Shown: positions 17,877 through 27,082 of the stretch, piece by piece
How positions within the stretch are numbered: the first letter of the stretch is position 1
Layout: every line of letters begins with the position of its first letter
Source of the DNA: Agromyces agglutinans
GTDB lineage: Bacteria > Actinomycetota > Actinomycetes > Actinomycetales > Microbacteriaceae
DNA: 64,000 nt
NCBI RefSeq assembly: GCF_009647605.1
Contig: NZ_WJIF01000002.1
Span: 372,001 to 436,000 of the forward strand
Direction: 5' to 3'
Translations under genes and position numbers: made by a program
The notes under the pieces: generated by a model
Seen by the model: the letters and a program-made list of their open reading frames with translations, nothing else
Databases searched by the model: none
What the model was told of the DNA's origin: nothing

Positions 17877-18535
17877 GCGAACCCTCCCTCGGCCAGCGGC
17901 ATCGGGTCGTCGGTGTCGTCGTCGGCCTGCATGCGCGCGAGCATGGCGCCCGCGCCGATGGCGGCGGCCGAGGCATCCCCGGCGATCACGAGCACCGCGA
18001 ACCCGCGGTCGGCGAGGCGCTTCGCGAGCTCCCACCAGGCGATCGGGTCGCCGCCGTGGCGGTCGGGCGAGACGATGACGAGCGCCTCGACCCCGTCGCG
18101 GAGGATCGCGAGCTCGGTGAGCAGCCGCAGCCGGTCGAGCGGGTCGACCGTCGCGATCGGCCGTCGGGCGAGGTGGTGGAGGCCGAGGTCGCCGAGCCAG
18201 CGCGAGACGGAGACCGGGTTCGACGGGATGCCCGCGAACATGAGCTCCTCGGCGGCGACGCCCGCGACGGTGACGTTCGGCGCGGGATCGGAGACCTCGG
18301 GCGCGTCGACGAGCGCGACGCGGCGACGGATGCCCCGGGCGTCGGCTCGCCCGTCGAGCGTGACGGTGCCCGCGTCGGGTCGCATGCGCCCCGAGGCGAT
18401 CAGCCCGAGCACGGTGGGGCGCTGCTCGGTCTCGGCGCGGGCGAGCGTGGCCCGCCCCGACTCGAAGCCGAGGGTCGTGGCCGGCAGCACCTGGCCGCCG
18501 CGGCCCTTGCGGACCGCACGGACGTCGATTCTCAC
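17873..18535 (-). CDS. Degenerate ABC-ATPase-like protein lacking Walker A
   Basis: A soluble protein of 220 residues laid out like a short ABC ATPase: VLPATTLGFESGRATL before the expected P-loop, then DAGTVTLDG, VALVDAPEVSDP, and a late LVIVSPDRHGGDP where Walker B/D-loop would be. The P-loop position reads ARAETEQRPT instead of GxxGxGKST, and no LSGGQ is visible, so ATP hydrolysis is unlikely. GTG at 18535 overlaps the TetR stop, and its own stop overlaps the YhgE start. A structural or regulatory subunit of the membrane complex is the best guess. Confidence 0.65.
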   Translation of the reverse strand: MRIDVRAVRKGRGGQVLPATTLGFESGRATLARAETEQRPTVLGLIASGRMRPDAGTVTLDGRADARGIRRRVALVDAPEVSDPAPNVTVAGVAAEELMFAGIPSNPVSVSRWLGDLGLHHLARRPIATVDPLDRLRLLTELAILRDGVEALVIVSPDRHGGDPIAWWELAKRLADRGFAVLVIAGDASAAAIGAGAMLARMQADDDTDDPMPLAEGGFA

Positions 18536-19194
18536 GGGGCGGTCGCCTCCGCGGGCTCGGGCGCGAGCTCGGTGGTCGTCTGGATGAGCTCGCCCGCCTC
18601 GGTCCACGACAGGCCCGCCGTGCCGAGCACCGCGAGCATCACGAGACGGCGGGCGTCGCCGGCGGCGAGCTCGGCTGCCGGACGCCCCGCCTCGGCGAGG
18701 ACCGCGAGCGCGGACTGCTCGATCAGGCGCGCGAGCACCGCAGGCGGCACGTCGCCGCGCAGCGAGCCGTCGCGGCCGCCGCGTTCGACGATGGCGAGCA
18801 GCTCGGCGCGCACGGGCGCGAGCGCCGCCGCGACGCGGTCGACGTAGGGGTCGCGCACGGCCATGGCGGCGAGCAGGCGCACGTGCTCGACCGCGTCCCA
18901 CAGGCGTGCGCCGAGCAGGGCGAGGGCGACCGGGGCGTCGGGATGGTGCACGCCCGTCGCGATGCGGTTGAGCCGGCGCGTGCCGCGGTCGACGAGGGCG
19001 ATCACGAGCTCGTCGCGGTTGGCGAAATGGCCGTACACCGCTCGCCGGGTGAGCCCGGCCGAGCGGGCGATGGCCTCGAGTGAGGCGTCGGATGCCTCGG
19101 CGAGCGCACCGGCGGCGGCGGCGAGCAGGGATTCACGGTTCTCCGCCGCGTCTCGTCGTGGGGCTCGGCGGCCCGCATCGACGGAGGTCGGCAT
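18532..19194 (-). CDS. TetR family transcriptional repressor
   Basis: A repressor of 220 residues. The HTH is LEAIARSAGLTRRAVYGHFA at ~38-57, followed by the helical effector domain. It heads the TetR / ATPase-like / YhgE operon with GTGA overlaps. An 18-bp inverted repeat lies 18 bp upstream of the ATG, so it is probably autoregulated and controls the whole operon. The effector is unknown, perhaps a membrane-active compound in view of the partners. Confidence 0.85.
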   Translation of the reverse strand: MPTSVDAGRRAPRRDAAENRESLLAAAAGALAEASDASLEAIARSAGLTRRAVYGHFANRDELVIALVDRGTRRLNRIATGVHHPDAPVALALLGARLWDAVEHVRLLAAMAVRDPYVDRVAAALAPVRAELLAIVERGGRDGSLRGDVPPAVLARLIEQSALAVLAEAGRPAAELAAGDARRLVMLAVLGTAGLSWTEAGELIQTTTELAPEPAEATAP

Positions 19195-19211
19195 GCATCC
19201 AGTGTACGAAC

Positions 19212-19229
19212 TTGCACACTGATGTGCAA
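19212..19229. promoter_or_regulatory. Probable TetR operator
   Basis: TTGCACA CTGA TGTGCAA has perfect 7-bp arms. It sits between the TetR start (19194) and the end of the GAP-family gene, where the operon promoter must be. A second related half, GTGTACGAACTTGCACAC, overlaps it. Confidence 0.65.
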
Positions 19230-19231
19230 AT

Positions 19232-19900
19232 TCAAAGCTCCGACAGTCCCGCCCCGATGACCACCACGCCGATCAACATGACCATGAGCGCCGTGACGAT
19301 CGTGCTGTTGCGCACGAGCCAGGCCTTCGTCGCCTCGAGGCGCGGCTGCATGCCCTGCGGATGGATGAGCGCCATGAGCACGGGCACGGCGACGGTCGAC
19401 GCGCCGACGACGGTGTAGATCGCGATCACGACCGCTGATTCGCCGACGGTGAGGCCGGGCGCGCGGATCGCGAGACCGGCGGCGATCGCCAGCAACAGCG
19501 CCTTCGGCCGCACGTTCAACGCCAGCGAGATGCCGAGCGCACTCCACGGACCGACCCGGTCGATCGTGCGCAGCCATTTCGGCAGCGCCCTCGTGGGGTT
19601 CGCGCGGGCACGCCGCCACTGGATGACGGCGAGCACCACGAGGGCGATGCCGACGACGATCTCCGCGATCCCGATCGCCGTCTCCGGGCGGCGGTCGGAC
19701 CGCGGCGACGGGATCGCCTGGGCGCTGATCGTGGTCACGCTGACCAGCGCCGCCATGCCCAGCACCCAGCCGAGCAGGAACGGCAACGAGGTGCGCGCCG
19801 CCTTGGGCGAGAGCAGGATCATGATCGTCGCCATGATCGGCACCGAGCTGATCGCGACGGCGAGCGCGATCGGGAGGATGTGGCCGATCGCCTGCAGCAT
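19232..19900 (-). CDS. GAP/Sap (LysE-like) family membrane protein
   Basis: A membrane protein of 222 residues with about six helices. The N-terminus (LPIALAVAISSVPIMATIMI) and the basic central loop match the GAP family, whose mycobacterial members move glycopeptidolipids or sulfolipids across the membrane. It lies 23 bp downstream of the cardiolipin synthase gene on the same strand, which suggests a shared transcript and a lipid-related role. Direct evidence for a substrate is lacking. Confidence 0.7.
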   Translation of the reverse strand: MLQAIGHILPIALAVAISSVPIMATIMILLSPKAARTSLPFLLGWVLGMAALVSVTTISAQAIPSPRSDRRPETAIGIAEIVVGIALVVLAVIQWRRARANPTRALPKWLRTIDRVGPWSALGISLALNVRPKALLLAIAAGLAIRAPGLTVGESAVVIAIYTVVGASTVAVPVLMALIHPQGMQPRLEATKAWLVRNSTIVTALMVMLIGVVVIGAGLSEL

Positions 19901-19923
19901 CCGCGCCTCCTATCCCGGCGCCC

Positions 19924-21417
19924 TCACTGCAGCGCCGACGTGAGCCGCGCGACGCCGTCGAGGAACGTCGCCTTCGCGGGCTCTCGCTCCCACTCCTCGA
20001 GCGTCAGCTCGCGGCTGATCGCCCGGTACCCCTGCTCGACCTCGCGCATGTCGTCGACGAACGAGCGTCCGCGCACGAGCAGCGAGATCTCGAAGTTGAG
20101 GTTGAACGAGCGGATGTCCATGTTGCTCGACCCGATCACCGCGACGTCGTCATCGATCGAGAGGTGCTTCGCGTGCAGGATGTACGGGCCGGGGTAGAGC
20201 CAGATGCGCACGCCCGCGCGCAGCAGCGGCTCGTAGTAGGAGCGCTGCGCGTGCCAGACCGAGCCCTGGTCGCCGATCTCCGAGACGAACAGCTGCACGT
20301 CGAGCCCGCGCAGGCGCGCCGACGTGATGGCGTACATCATCGCCTCGTCGGGCACGAAGTAGGGGCTCGTGATGATCACGCGCTCCTGCGCCGACGCGAC
20401 GAGCGAGAGGAACAGCCGCAGGTTGTTCTCCTGCTCGTACGACGGGCCGCTCGGCACCACCTGGCAGACGAGGGCGTCGGATGCCTCGTGCCCGGTGTCC
20501 ATCGAACGGCTCGCCACCTCGGCCGCCGGCACGTGCTCGGTGTCGACGAGCTGCTCGCCGGTCTCGGCGTACCAGTCGGAGAGGAAGACCGCGTTGACGG
20601 ATGCCACGACGGGGCCGGTGACGCGGGTCACGAGCTCCTGCCACATGAGCCCGCGCTTCCGGTTCTTCGGCGAGTCGTAGTCGCGGGCGATGAGGTTCTG
20701 CGATCCCGTGAACGCGACGCGCCCGTCGACGACGACGAGCTTGCGGTGGTTGCGCAGGTCGGGCCGTTGGTAGCGGCCCTTCAGCGGCTGCACCGGCAGC
20801 AGGAACGCCCACTGCACGCCGATGCGGTCGAGTTCGGCGAACGTCTGCTCGTGCACCGAGACGCGGCGGGATGCCACGTGGTCGATGAGCACCCGCACCG
20901 CGACGCCGCGCGCCACGGCCCGTTCCATCGCGGCGAAGAAGCCGCGGGTCGTGTCGTCGATGGCGCCGATGTAGAACTCGACGTGCACGAAGCGTTCGGC
21001 CGTGTCGATGTCGGCGGCCATCCGGTCGATCGAGGCCTGGTAGTCGCCGATCAGCTCGGCCCGGTTGCCGCCCGACGCGGGCAACGCCGTGAGGGCACGG
21101 TTCTGCGCCACCGTCGTCGCGAACCACGCCGGCCAGTCGGCCCGGTCGGTGACGAGCGCGTCGCTCGCGGTCGTGCGCTCGGCGATCGCGGCGTCGATCT
21201 CGCGTTGGCGCGCGCGCCGCTTCGCCGGCAGCTTCACGTTGCCGATCAAGAGGAACAGCACGATGCCGACGAACGGGATCAGGAAGACCGCGAGCAGCCA
21301 CGACATCGCCGCGGTGGGCTTGCGCCCGCGGGGGATGACGATGAGCGCGATGATGCGGATCACCCAGTCGAGCAGGATGAGCAGGCCCCCGATGAGTGCC
21401 GCGAGCTCGGCGCTCAT
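19924..21417 (-). CDS. cls: Cardiolipin synthase (two-PLD-domain type)
   Basis: Membrane enzyme of 497 residues that condenses phosphatidylglycerol molecules to cardiolipin. Two N-terminal helices (PLDc_N region) precede two phospholipase D motifs: NHRKLVVVDGRVAFTGSQN (HxK...D, central) and HAKHLSIDDDVAVIGSSNMD (C-terminal). The last residues end the family-typical LFxxxxxRL region (VARLTSALQ). The ATG at 21417 is placed just before the first helix; an upstream extension would be Arg-rich and unlike the family. It probably shares a transcript with the GAP-family gene. Confidence 0.9.
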   Translation of the reverse strand: MSAELAALIGGLLILLDWVIRIIALIVIPRGRKPTAAMSWLLAVFLIPFVGIVLFLLIGNVKLPAKRRARQREIDAAIAERTTASDALVTDRADWPAWFATTVAQNRALTALPASGGNRAELIGDYQASIDRMAADIDTAERFVHVEFYIGAIDDTTRGFFAAMERAVARGVAVRVLIDHVASRRVSVHEQTFAELDRIGVQWAFLLPVQPLKGRYQRPDLRNHRKLVVVDGRVAFTGSQNLIARDYDSPKNRKRGLMWQELVTRVTGPVVASVNAVFLSDWYAETGEQLVDTEHVPAAEVASRSMDTGHEASDALVCQVVPSGPSYEQENNLRLFLSLVASAQERVIITSPYFVPDEAMMYAITSARLRGLDVQLFVSEIGDQGSVWHAQRSYYEPLLRAGVRIWLYPGPYILHAKHLSIDDDVAVIGSSNMDIRSFNLNFEISLLVRGRSFVDDMREVEQGYRAISRELTLEEWEREPAKATFLDGVARLTSALQ

Positions 21418-21581
21418 GCCGGTCGGCCAGGTCGTGCCGCGGTGCTGCCTGCAGAGATCATCGCGTCCCCCGTCGGTCGGTCGAGCGACCCACCCGCTCG
21501 TCGATCGAGCGTAGGGCAGCGAGCGGGCCGAGCGGTACCGGCGCGCGTCGAACGGTGAAGGCGCGTCGAACCGGCGTTCGG

Positions 21582-22496
21582 TCAGACCCCCGTCGGCCGC
21601 GCGGCGCTCCGGTCGGCCGCGGTCCAGAACGATCGCAGTCGTTCGGCGAGCGGTTCGCGCACCTGCATCGGCAGCGAGTGCGTCGCCTCGGGCCAGATCT
21701 CCACCGTGGCATCCGGCAGGTGCGACCGGGCGCGGGCGGCTGCCCGAGGGCCGCCCGCGAGCGACCGCCGCCCGGCGATCGCGACATACGTCGTGACGCA
21801 CAGCGATTCGAGTTGCGCCGTCGACAGCGGCCGCGGCGTGGGGAGCCGGCTCACGAACGTCTCGGATGCGACGGCGATGAGCCGCCCGATGGGGCCTGCG
21901 GTGCGCACCTCCTCCACGGGCACCCCGCCGATCGCCGCGAGGGCGCGTTCACGCCAGGACTGCGGTACCGGCAGGGTCGCGAGGGCGGCCCAACCGAACG
22001 TCGACGCGGGCGGCCACCCGAGCGTGAACGCCGGTTCGAGCAGTGCGAGCGAGGCGATGCGCCCCGGATGCCGCAGCGCGTGGTTCGCGGCGGTCGCCCC
22101 GCCGAAGGAGTGGCCGACCGAGTGCACGCGCTGGTGGCCGAGGGCGACGAGCGCCTCCTCGACCCAGCGCGCCTGGTCGTCGAGCGATCGCAGCGGCACG
22201 TGCTGCACCGACAGGCCCGCGTCGCCGAGCGCGTCGAAGGCGACGATCGTACGACCGGACGCGCGGAAGTCGGCCAGGTTCTCGGCCCACATCGGCGTGC
22301 CGGCGGTCTGGCCGGGCAGCAGCAGGATCGGCGGTGCGGTCGCCTGCTCGCCCTGCCAGCGGTACGCCCGGACGCTGCCGAACGAAGTGGCGACGTCGAT
22401 CGCGGTGGTGGGCTGCTCGAGCTCGGCCATCGCCGCCTCGTAGGCGGCGAGGAACCTCGCTCGCCCATCCTCGCTGCGGAACCCTCCGATGCGCAC
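21582..22496 (-). CDS. Alpha/beta hydrolase
   Basis: A soluble hydrolase of 304 residues. The fold is marked by LLLPGQTAGTPMW (oxyanion region), FDALGDAG, the nucleophile elbow GHSFGG (Ser near residue 139) and a late catalytic His in PEATHSLPMQ. It is divergent from a TetR gene, with a palindrome in the 94-bp space between them, so it is probably the regulator's main target. The substrate, an ester, lactone or amide, cannot be named. Confidence 0.85.
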   Translation of the reverse strand: MRIGGFRSEDGRARFLAAYEAAMAELEQPTTAIDVATSFGSVRAYRWQGEQATAPPILLLPGQTAGTPMWAENLADFRASGRTIVAFDALGDAGLSVQHVPLRSLDDQARWVEEALVALGHQRVHSVGHSFGGATAANHALRHPGRIASLALLEPAFTLGWPPASTFGWAALATLPVPQSWRERALAAIGGVPVEEVRTAGPIGRLIAVASETFVSRLPTPRPLSTAQLESLCVTTYVAIAGRRSLAGGPRAAARARSHLPDATVEIWPEATHSLPMQVREPLAERLRSFWTAADRSAARPTGV

Positions 22497-22520
22497 GATC
22501 GCTCCTCCCGGTCATGGATA

Positions 22521-22536
22521 CAATACAATCGTATTG
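22521..22536. promoter_or_regulatory. Probable TetR operator in the divergent promoter
   Basis: CAATACAATCGTATTG has perfect 6-bp arms (CAATAC/GTATTG) around AATC, in an AT-rich patch midway between the hydrolase and TetR genes. The single site could control both directions. Confidence 0.65.
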
Positions 22537-22590
22537 CTTGCCGGCATGCCGAGAGTAGCAAGCCCGGCTTCGATCCGGAAGGGAAGTGCA

Positions 22591-23157
22591 GTGGACCGAC
22601 GCGGTGACATCATCCGGGGCGTGTGGCGCACCATCCTCACGCGAGGCATCGCGGGCGTCTCCGTCCGTGCGGTCGCGGAGGCCGCCGGAGTCTCGGTCGG
22701 GCTCGTGCAGCACTATCACCGGAGCAAGGACGCGCTCATTCGGGCCAGCGCCGCCGCGATGATCGAGGGCTCCGCCGCCGCCTACCGGCTCGCCGGGTTC
22801 GCGCCGTCCGAGGCCGTCCGGCACCTCGTCACCCACGCCATCCCGACCTCCCCGGCCGCGCGCGACGGCGTGGTCATCTGGCACGCCTACCTCGCGGCAT
22901 CCGTCGCCGACGAGGAGCTGGCCGCCCTGCTTCGAGCGGCGAAATCGGGCCAGGAGCGCGAACTCGCGACCCACCTCGCCGCCGTCGTGCCAGAGGACGA
23001 GGTCACCCACGTCGCTCGAAGCCTGATCGCGCTGGCCGACGGTCTGGCCGCCCGCGTCATCACCGGGGAGATCAGCGGCGCCGACGCCGTCCAGACCGCT
23101 GAGGCGGCGACGGACGCATTCGCCGGCATCGCGCGCGGACGCTCACAGGCCCCGTGA
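22591..23157 (+). CDS. TetR family regulator (BetI-like C-terminal domain)
   Basis: A regulator of 188 residues. The HTH AVAEAAGVSVGLVQHYHRSK lies at residues ~28-47; the SVGLVQHYHRSKD variant with the following compact helical domain resembles BetI-type members. The GTG at 22591 follows GGAAGGGA at proper spacing; earlier in-frame codons would run through the operator. It is divergent from the hydrolase gene and shares the palindromic site with it. Confidence 0.85.
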   Translation: MDRRGDIIRGVWRTILTRGIAGVSVRAVAEAAGVSVGLVQHYHRSKDALIRASAAAMIEGSAAAYRLAGFAPSEAVRHLVTHAIPTSPAARDGVVIWHAYLAASVADEELAALLRAAKSGQERELATHLAAVVPEDEVTHVARSLIALADGLAARVITGEISGADAVQTAEAATDAFAGIARGRSQAP

Positions 23158-23246
23158 ACCCGGCCCCCACAACTGGGGGTTCGCGAGCCCGTCGGCACCG
23201 CGTCGATCGGAGTTGGATGTGGCTATCGAACTGAGAGGAGTTCATC

Positions 23247-23585
23247 ATGCCGGCACAACGACGCAGGATCACGGCGATCCTGGCCGCCGTCCCGTTCGTC
23301 GCGGTGAGCGTGCTCGGGGCCGCAGCGGCCGCGAACGCCACCCAGCCCGGGGCTGACGGCGAGCACAAGGTCGCGTTCTGCCACGCCACCCACAGCGAGA
23401 CGAACCCGTACGTGTACATCGAGACCGACAACATCGCGGTCGTCCGGGCGCACTTCAAGCACCAGGACGAAGAGGACGTCTGGCCCGCGTTCAGCTACAG
23501 CTGGCACGGCGAGGTTCTCTCCTACGAGGGTTCCGGCAACGATGCGTTCATCGAGCGCGGTTGCCGGAGCGGGGGACTCGGCTGA
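23247..23585 (+). CDS. Small secreted protein with a VCHAT-type repeat motif
   Basis: An exported protein of 112 residues. A Sec signal peptide (basic start, hydrophobic core, cleavage near ANA-TQP at ~30) leads into KVAFCHATHSETNPYVYIET and AHFKHQDEEDVWPAF. This matches a short Cys/His-rich motif found singly or repeated in actinobacterial surface proteins (CHATxSxTNPYV...H..H...D). Function is unknown; the two Cys could form one disulfide. A GAGAGGAG ribosome binding site precedes the ATG, and a strong hairpin follows. Confidence 0.7.
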   Translation: MPAQRRRITAILAAVPFVAVSVLGAAAAANATQPGADGEHKVAFCHATHSETNPYVYIETDNIAVVRAHFKHQDEEDVWPAFSYSWHGEVLSYEGSGNDAFIERGCRSGGLG

Positions 23586-23614
23586 CGAAGGCGAAGCCCG
23601 AGGGCCTTCGACGC

Positions 23615-23648
23615 AGTGGGGCCCGTTCCGAACGGAACGGGCCCCACT
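23615..23648. terminator. Strong bidirectional terminator hairpin
   Basis: GTGGGGCCCGTTCCG is followed by AA and its exact complement, a 15-bp stem (16 with the flanking A-T). It lies between the convergent small secreted gene and argG. No long T-tract, as is usual in high-GC actinobacteria. Confidence 0.75.
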
Positions 23649-23675
23649 CGCGTGTCGGGATCGGGATGCCGCGGC

Positions 23676-25154
<1,479 letters not shown>

Positions 25155-25155
25155 C

Positions 25156-25161
25156 TAAGGT
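25156..25161 (+). promoter_or_regulatory. -10 element of the DUF3151 gene (leaderless)
   Basis: TAAGGT ends 5 nt before the GTG start at 25167. The divergent argG promoter lies only ~40 bp away. Confidence 0.5.
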
Positions 25162-25166
25162 GGAGT

Positions 25167-25712
25167 GTGACTCCCGACGAAACAGCAGCCGAGAACGAGG
25201 CGTCACTCGCCGACGATCCCGCGGTGCGGCAGGCCATCGCCGAGTCCGTCCGAGGTGACGTCCGAGCCGTCGTGACCGCCCATCCCGCATCGCCCCTCGC
25301 ATGGGCCGAGCTGGCCGACTCCGCGGACTCGTCCGGCCACGTGGTCGAGGCGTTCGCCTTCGCGACCGTCGCCGCCGACCTCGCGCGCGAGCAGCTCGCC
25401 GCGGCGGGCTGGCAGCCCGGCTCGCCCGTGCCCTGGTCCGACGAGCCCAACCGCGCGTATCTGCGCGCCCTCGACGCGCAGCGTCGCGCGGCCGAGGCGC
25501 TGGGCCTGCGCGACCGCGCGGCCGGCGCGGCCCGCGAGCTCGCCGACGCCGACGCCGAGGCGCCCGCCCGCATCGCGAGCGAGTACACGCCGACGCAGGT
25601 CATCTCCATCGTCGACCTCGAAGCGAGCGCAGGCCGCGGTACCGAGGCACCCGCCACCATCGGCGACCCGATCGCCGCACCCGAAGCGGCCGGCGCCGCC
25701 GGAGAGGACTGA
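25167..25712 (+). CDS. DUF3151 domain protein
   Basis: A soluble, mostly helical protein of 181 residues. The DUF3151 pattern is clear: [13 protein letters not shown], then [20 protein letters not shown] with [14 protein letters not shown]. The Ala-rich C-terminal tail is probably disordered. In actinobacteria this family often sits beside purA or fructose-bisphosphate aldolase genes; here its stop is one base before the purA ATG, so the two form an operon. Function is unknown. The helical, TPR-like look hints at protein binding. Confidence 0.85.
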   Translation: MTPDETAAENEASLADDPAVRQAIAESVRGDVRAVVTAHPASPLAWAELADSADSSGHVVEAFAFATVAADLAREQLAAAGWQPGSPVPWSDEPNRAYLRALDAQRRAAEALGLRDRAAGAARELADADAEAPARIASEYTPTQVISIVDLEASAGRGTEAPATIGDPIAAPEAAGAAGED

Positions 25713-25713
25713 A

Positions 25714-27000
25714 ATGCCCGCTGTCGTACTCGTCGGAGCGCAATGGGGCGACGAGGGCAAGGGCAAGGCGACCGACCTGCTCGGCCCGCGCCTGGACTAC
25801 GTCGTCAAGTTCAACGGCGGCAACAACGCCGGCCACACCGTCGTCATCGGCGACGAGAAGTACGCGCTGCACCTGCTGCCCTCCGGCATCCTGACGCCGG
25901 GCGTCACGCCCGTCATCGCGAACGGCGTCGTCGTCGACATCGAGGTGCTCTTCGAGGAGCTCGAGGCACTCGAGACCCGTGGCGTGGATGTCTCGAAGCT
26001 GCGGATCTCGGCGAACGCGCACGTGATCACCCAGTACCACCGCACGCTCGACAAGGTGACCGAGCGCTTCCTCGGCAAGCGGCAGATCGGCACCACGGGC
26101 CGGGGCATCGGCCCGACCTACGCCGACAAGATCAACCGCGTCGGCATCCGCATGCAGGACCTCTTCGACGAGAACATCCTGCGGCAGAAGGTCGAGGGCG
26201 CACTCGACCAGAAGAACCACCTCCTGGTGAAGGTGTACAACCGCCGCGCGATCGAGGCGGGCGAGATCGTCGACGAGCTGCTCGGCTTCGCCGACCGGCT
26301 GCGCCCGATGGTCGACGACACGTCGCTGCTGCTGCACCAGGCCCTCGAGCGCGGCGAGACCGTCCTCTTCGAAGGCGGCCAGGCGACCATGCTCGACGTC
26401 GACCACGGCACCTACCCCTTCGTGACGTCCTCGAACGCGACCTCGGGTGGTGCCGTGACCGGCTCGGGCATCGCGCCGAACCGCATCGACCGGGTCATCG
26501 CCGTCATCAAGGCGTACACGACCCGCGTCGGCGCGGGCCCGTTCCCGACCGAGCTGTTCGACGAGTGGGGCGACTTCCTCACCGAGCAGGGCCACGAGTT
26601 CGGCACGACGACCGGACGCAAGCGACGCACCGGCTGGTACGACGCGCCCATCGCCCGATATGCGAGCCGCATCAACGGCGTGACCGATTTCGTGCTCACG
26701 AAGCTCGACGTGCTGACCGGCATCGACCGCATCCCCGTCTGCGTCGCCTACGACGTCGACGGCACGATCGTCGACGAGGTGCCCGTGTCGCAGTCCGACT
26801 TCCACCACGCGAAGCCGGTCTACGAGGAGTTCCCCGGCTGGAAGGAAGACCTCTCGGGCGCGCGAGAGTTCTCCGACCTGCCCGCGAACGCGCAGAGCTA
26901 CGTGCGCGAGCTCGAGGCGATGTCGGGGTCGCGGATCTCGGCAATCGGCGTCGGCCCCGAGCGCGACGCGATCGTGCAGCTGCACGACCTGATCGACTGA
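25714..27000 (+). CDS. purA: Adenylosuccinate synthetase
   Basis: Cytosolic GTP-dependent enzyme of 428 residues that makes adenylosuccinate from IMP and aspartate in AMP synthesis. The N-terminal [14 protein letters not shown] (residues 8-21) is the GTP/IMP loop, and [24 protein letters not shown] and RKRRTGW are family signatures. Length is standard. It is cotranscribed with DUF3151. Confidence 0.97.
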   Translation: MPAVVLVGAQWGDEGKGKATDLLGPRLDYVVKFNGGNNAGHTVVIGDEKYALHLLPSGILTPGVTPVIANGVVVDIEVLFEELEALETRGVDVSKLRISANAHVITQYHRTLDKVTERFLGKRQIGTTGRGIGPTYADKINRVGIRMQDLFDENILRQKVEGALDQKNHLLVKVYNRRAIEAGEIVDELLGFADRLRPMVDDTSLLLHQALERGETVLFEGGQATMLDVDHGTYPFVTSSNATSGGAVTGSGIAPNRIDRVIAVIKAYTTRVGAGPFPTELFDEWGDFLTEQGHEFGTTTGRKRRTGWYDAPIARYASRINGVTDFVLTKLDVLTGIDRIPVCVAYDVDGTIVDEVPVSQSDFHHAKPVYEEFPGWKEDLSGAREFSDLPANAQSYVRELEAMSGSRISAIGVGPERDAIVQLHDLID

Positions 27001-27018
27001 CCGGTCGCCCCCGCGCCA

Positions 27019-27047
27019 TTGTCGGCGCGCCGGACCCCCGATAGGGT
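27019..27047 (+). promoter_or_regulatory. Promoter of the giant surface-protein gene
   Basis: TTGTCG (27019-27024) and TAGGGT (27042-27047) are separated by 17 bp, one of the best -35/-10 pairs in the window. The predicted start of transcription is near 27054, giving a leader of about 30 nt. Confidence 0.6.
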
Positions 27048-27053
27048 GCCAAG

Positions 27054-27065
27054 CAGGTGCACCTG
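27054..27065. promoter_or_regulatory. Palindrome at the predicted transcription start
   Basis: CAGGTGCACCTG is a perfect 12-bp palindrome that coincides with the predicted +1 of the surface-protein gene. It could be a repressor site or a 5'-terminal hairpin. Confidence 0.45.
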
Positions 27066-27082
27066 AGTCGCGTCGGTCCGTC

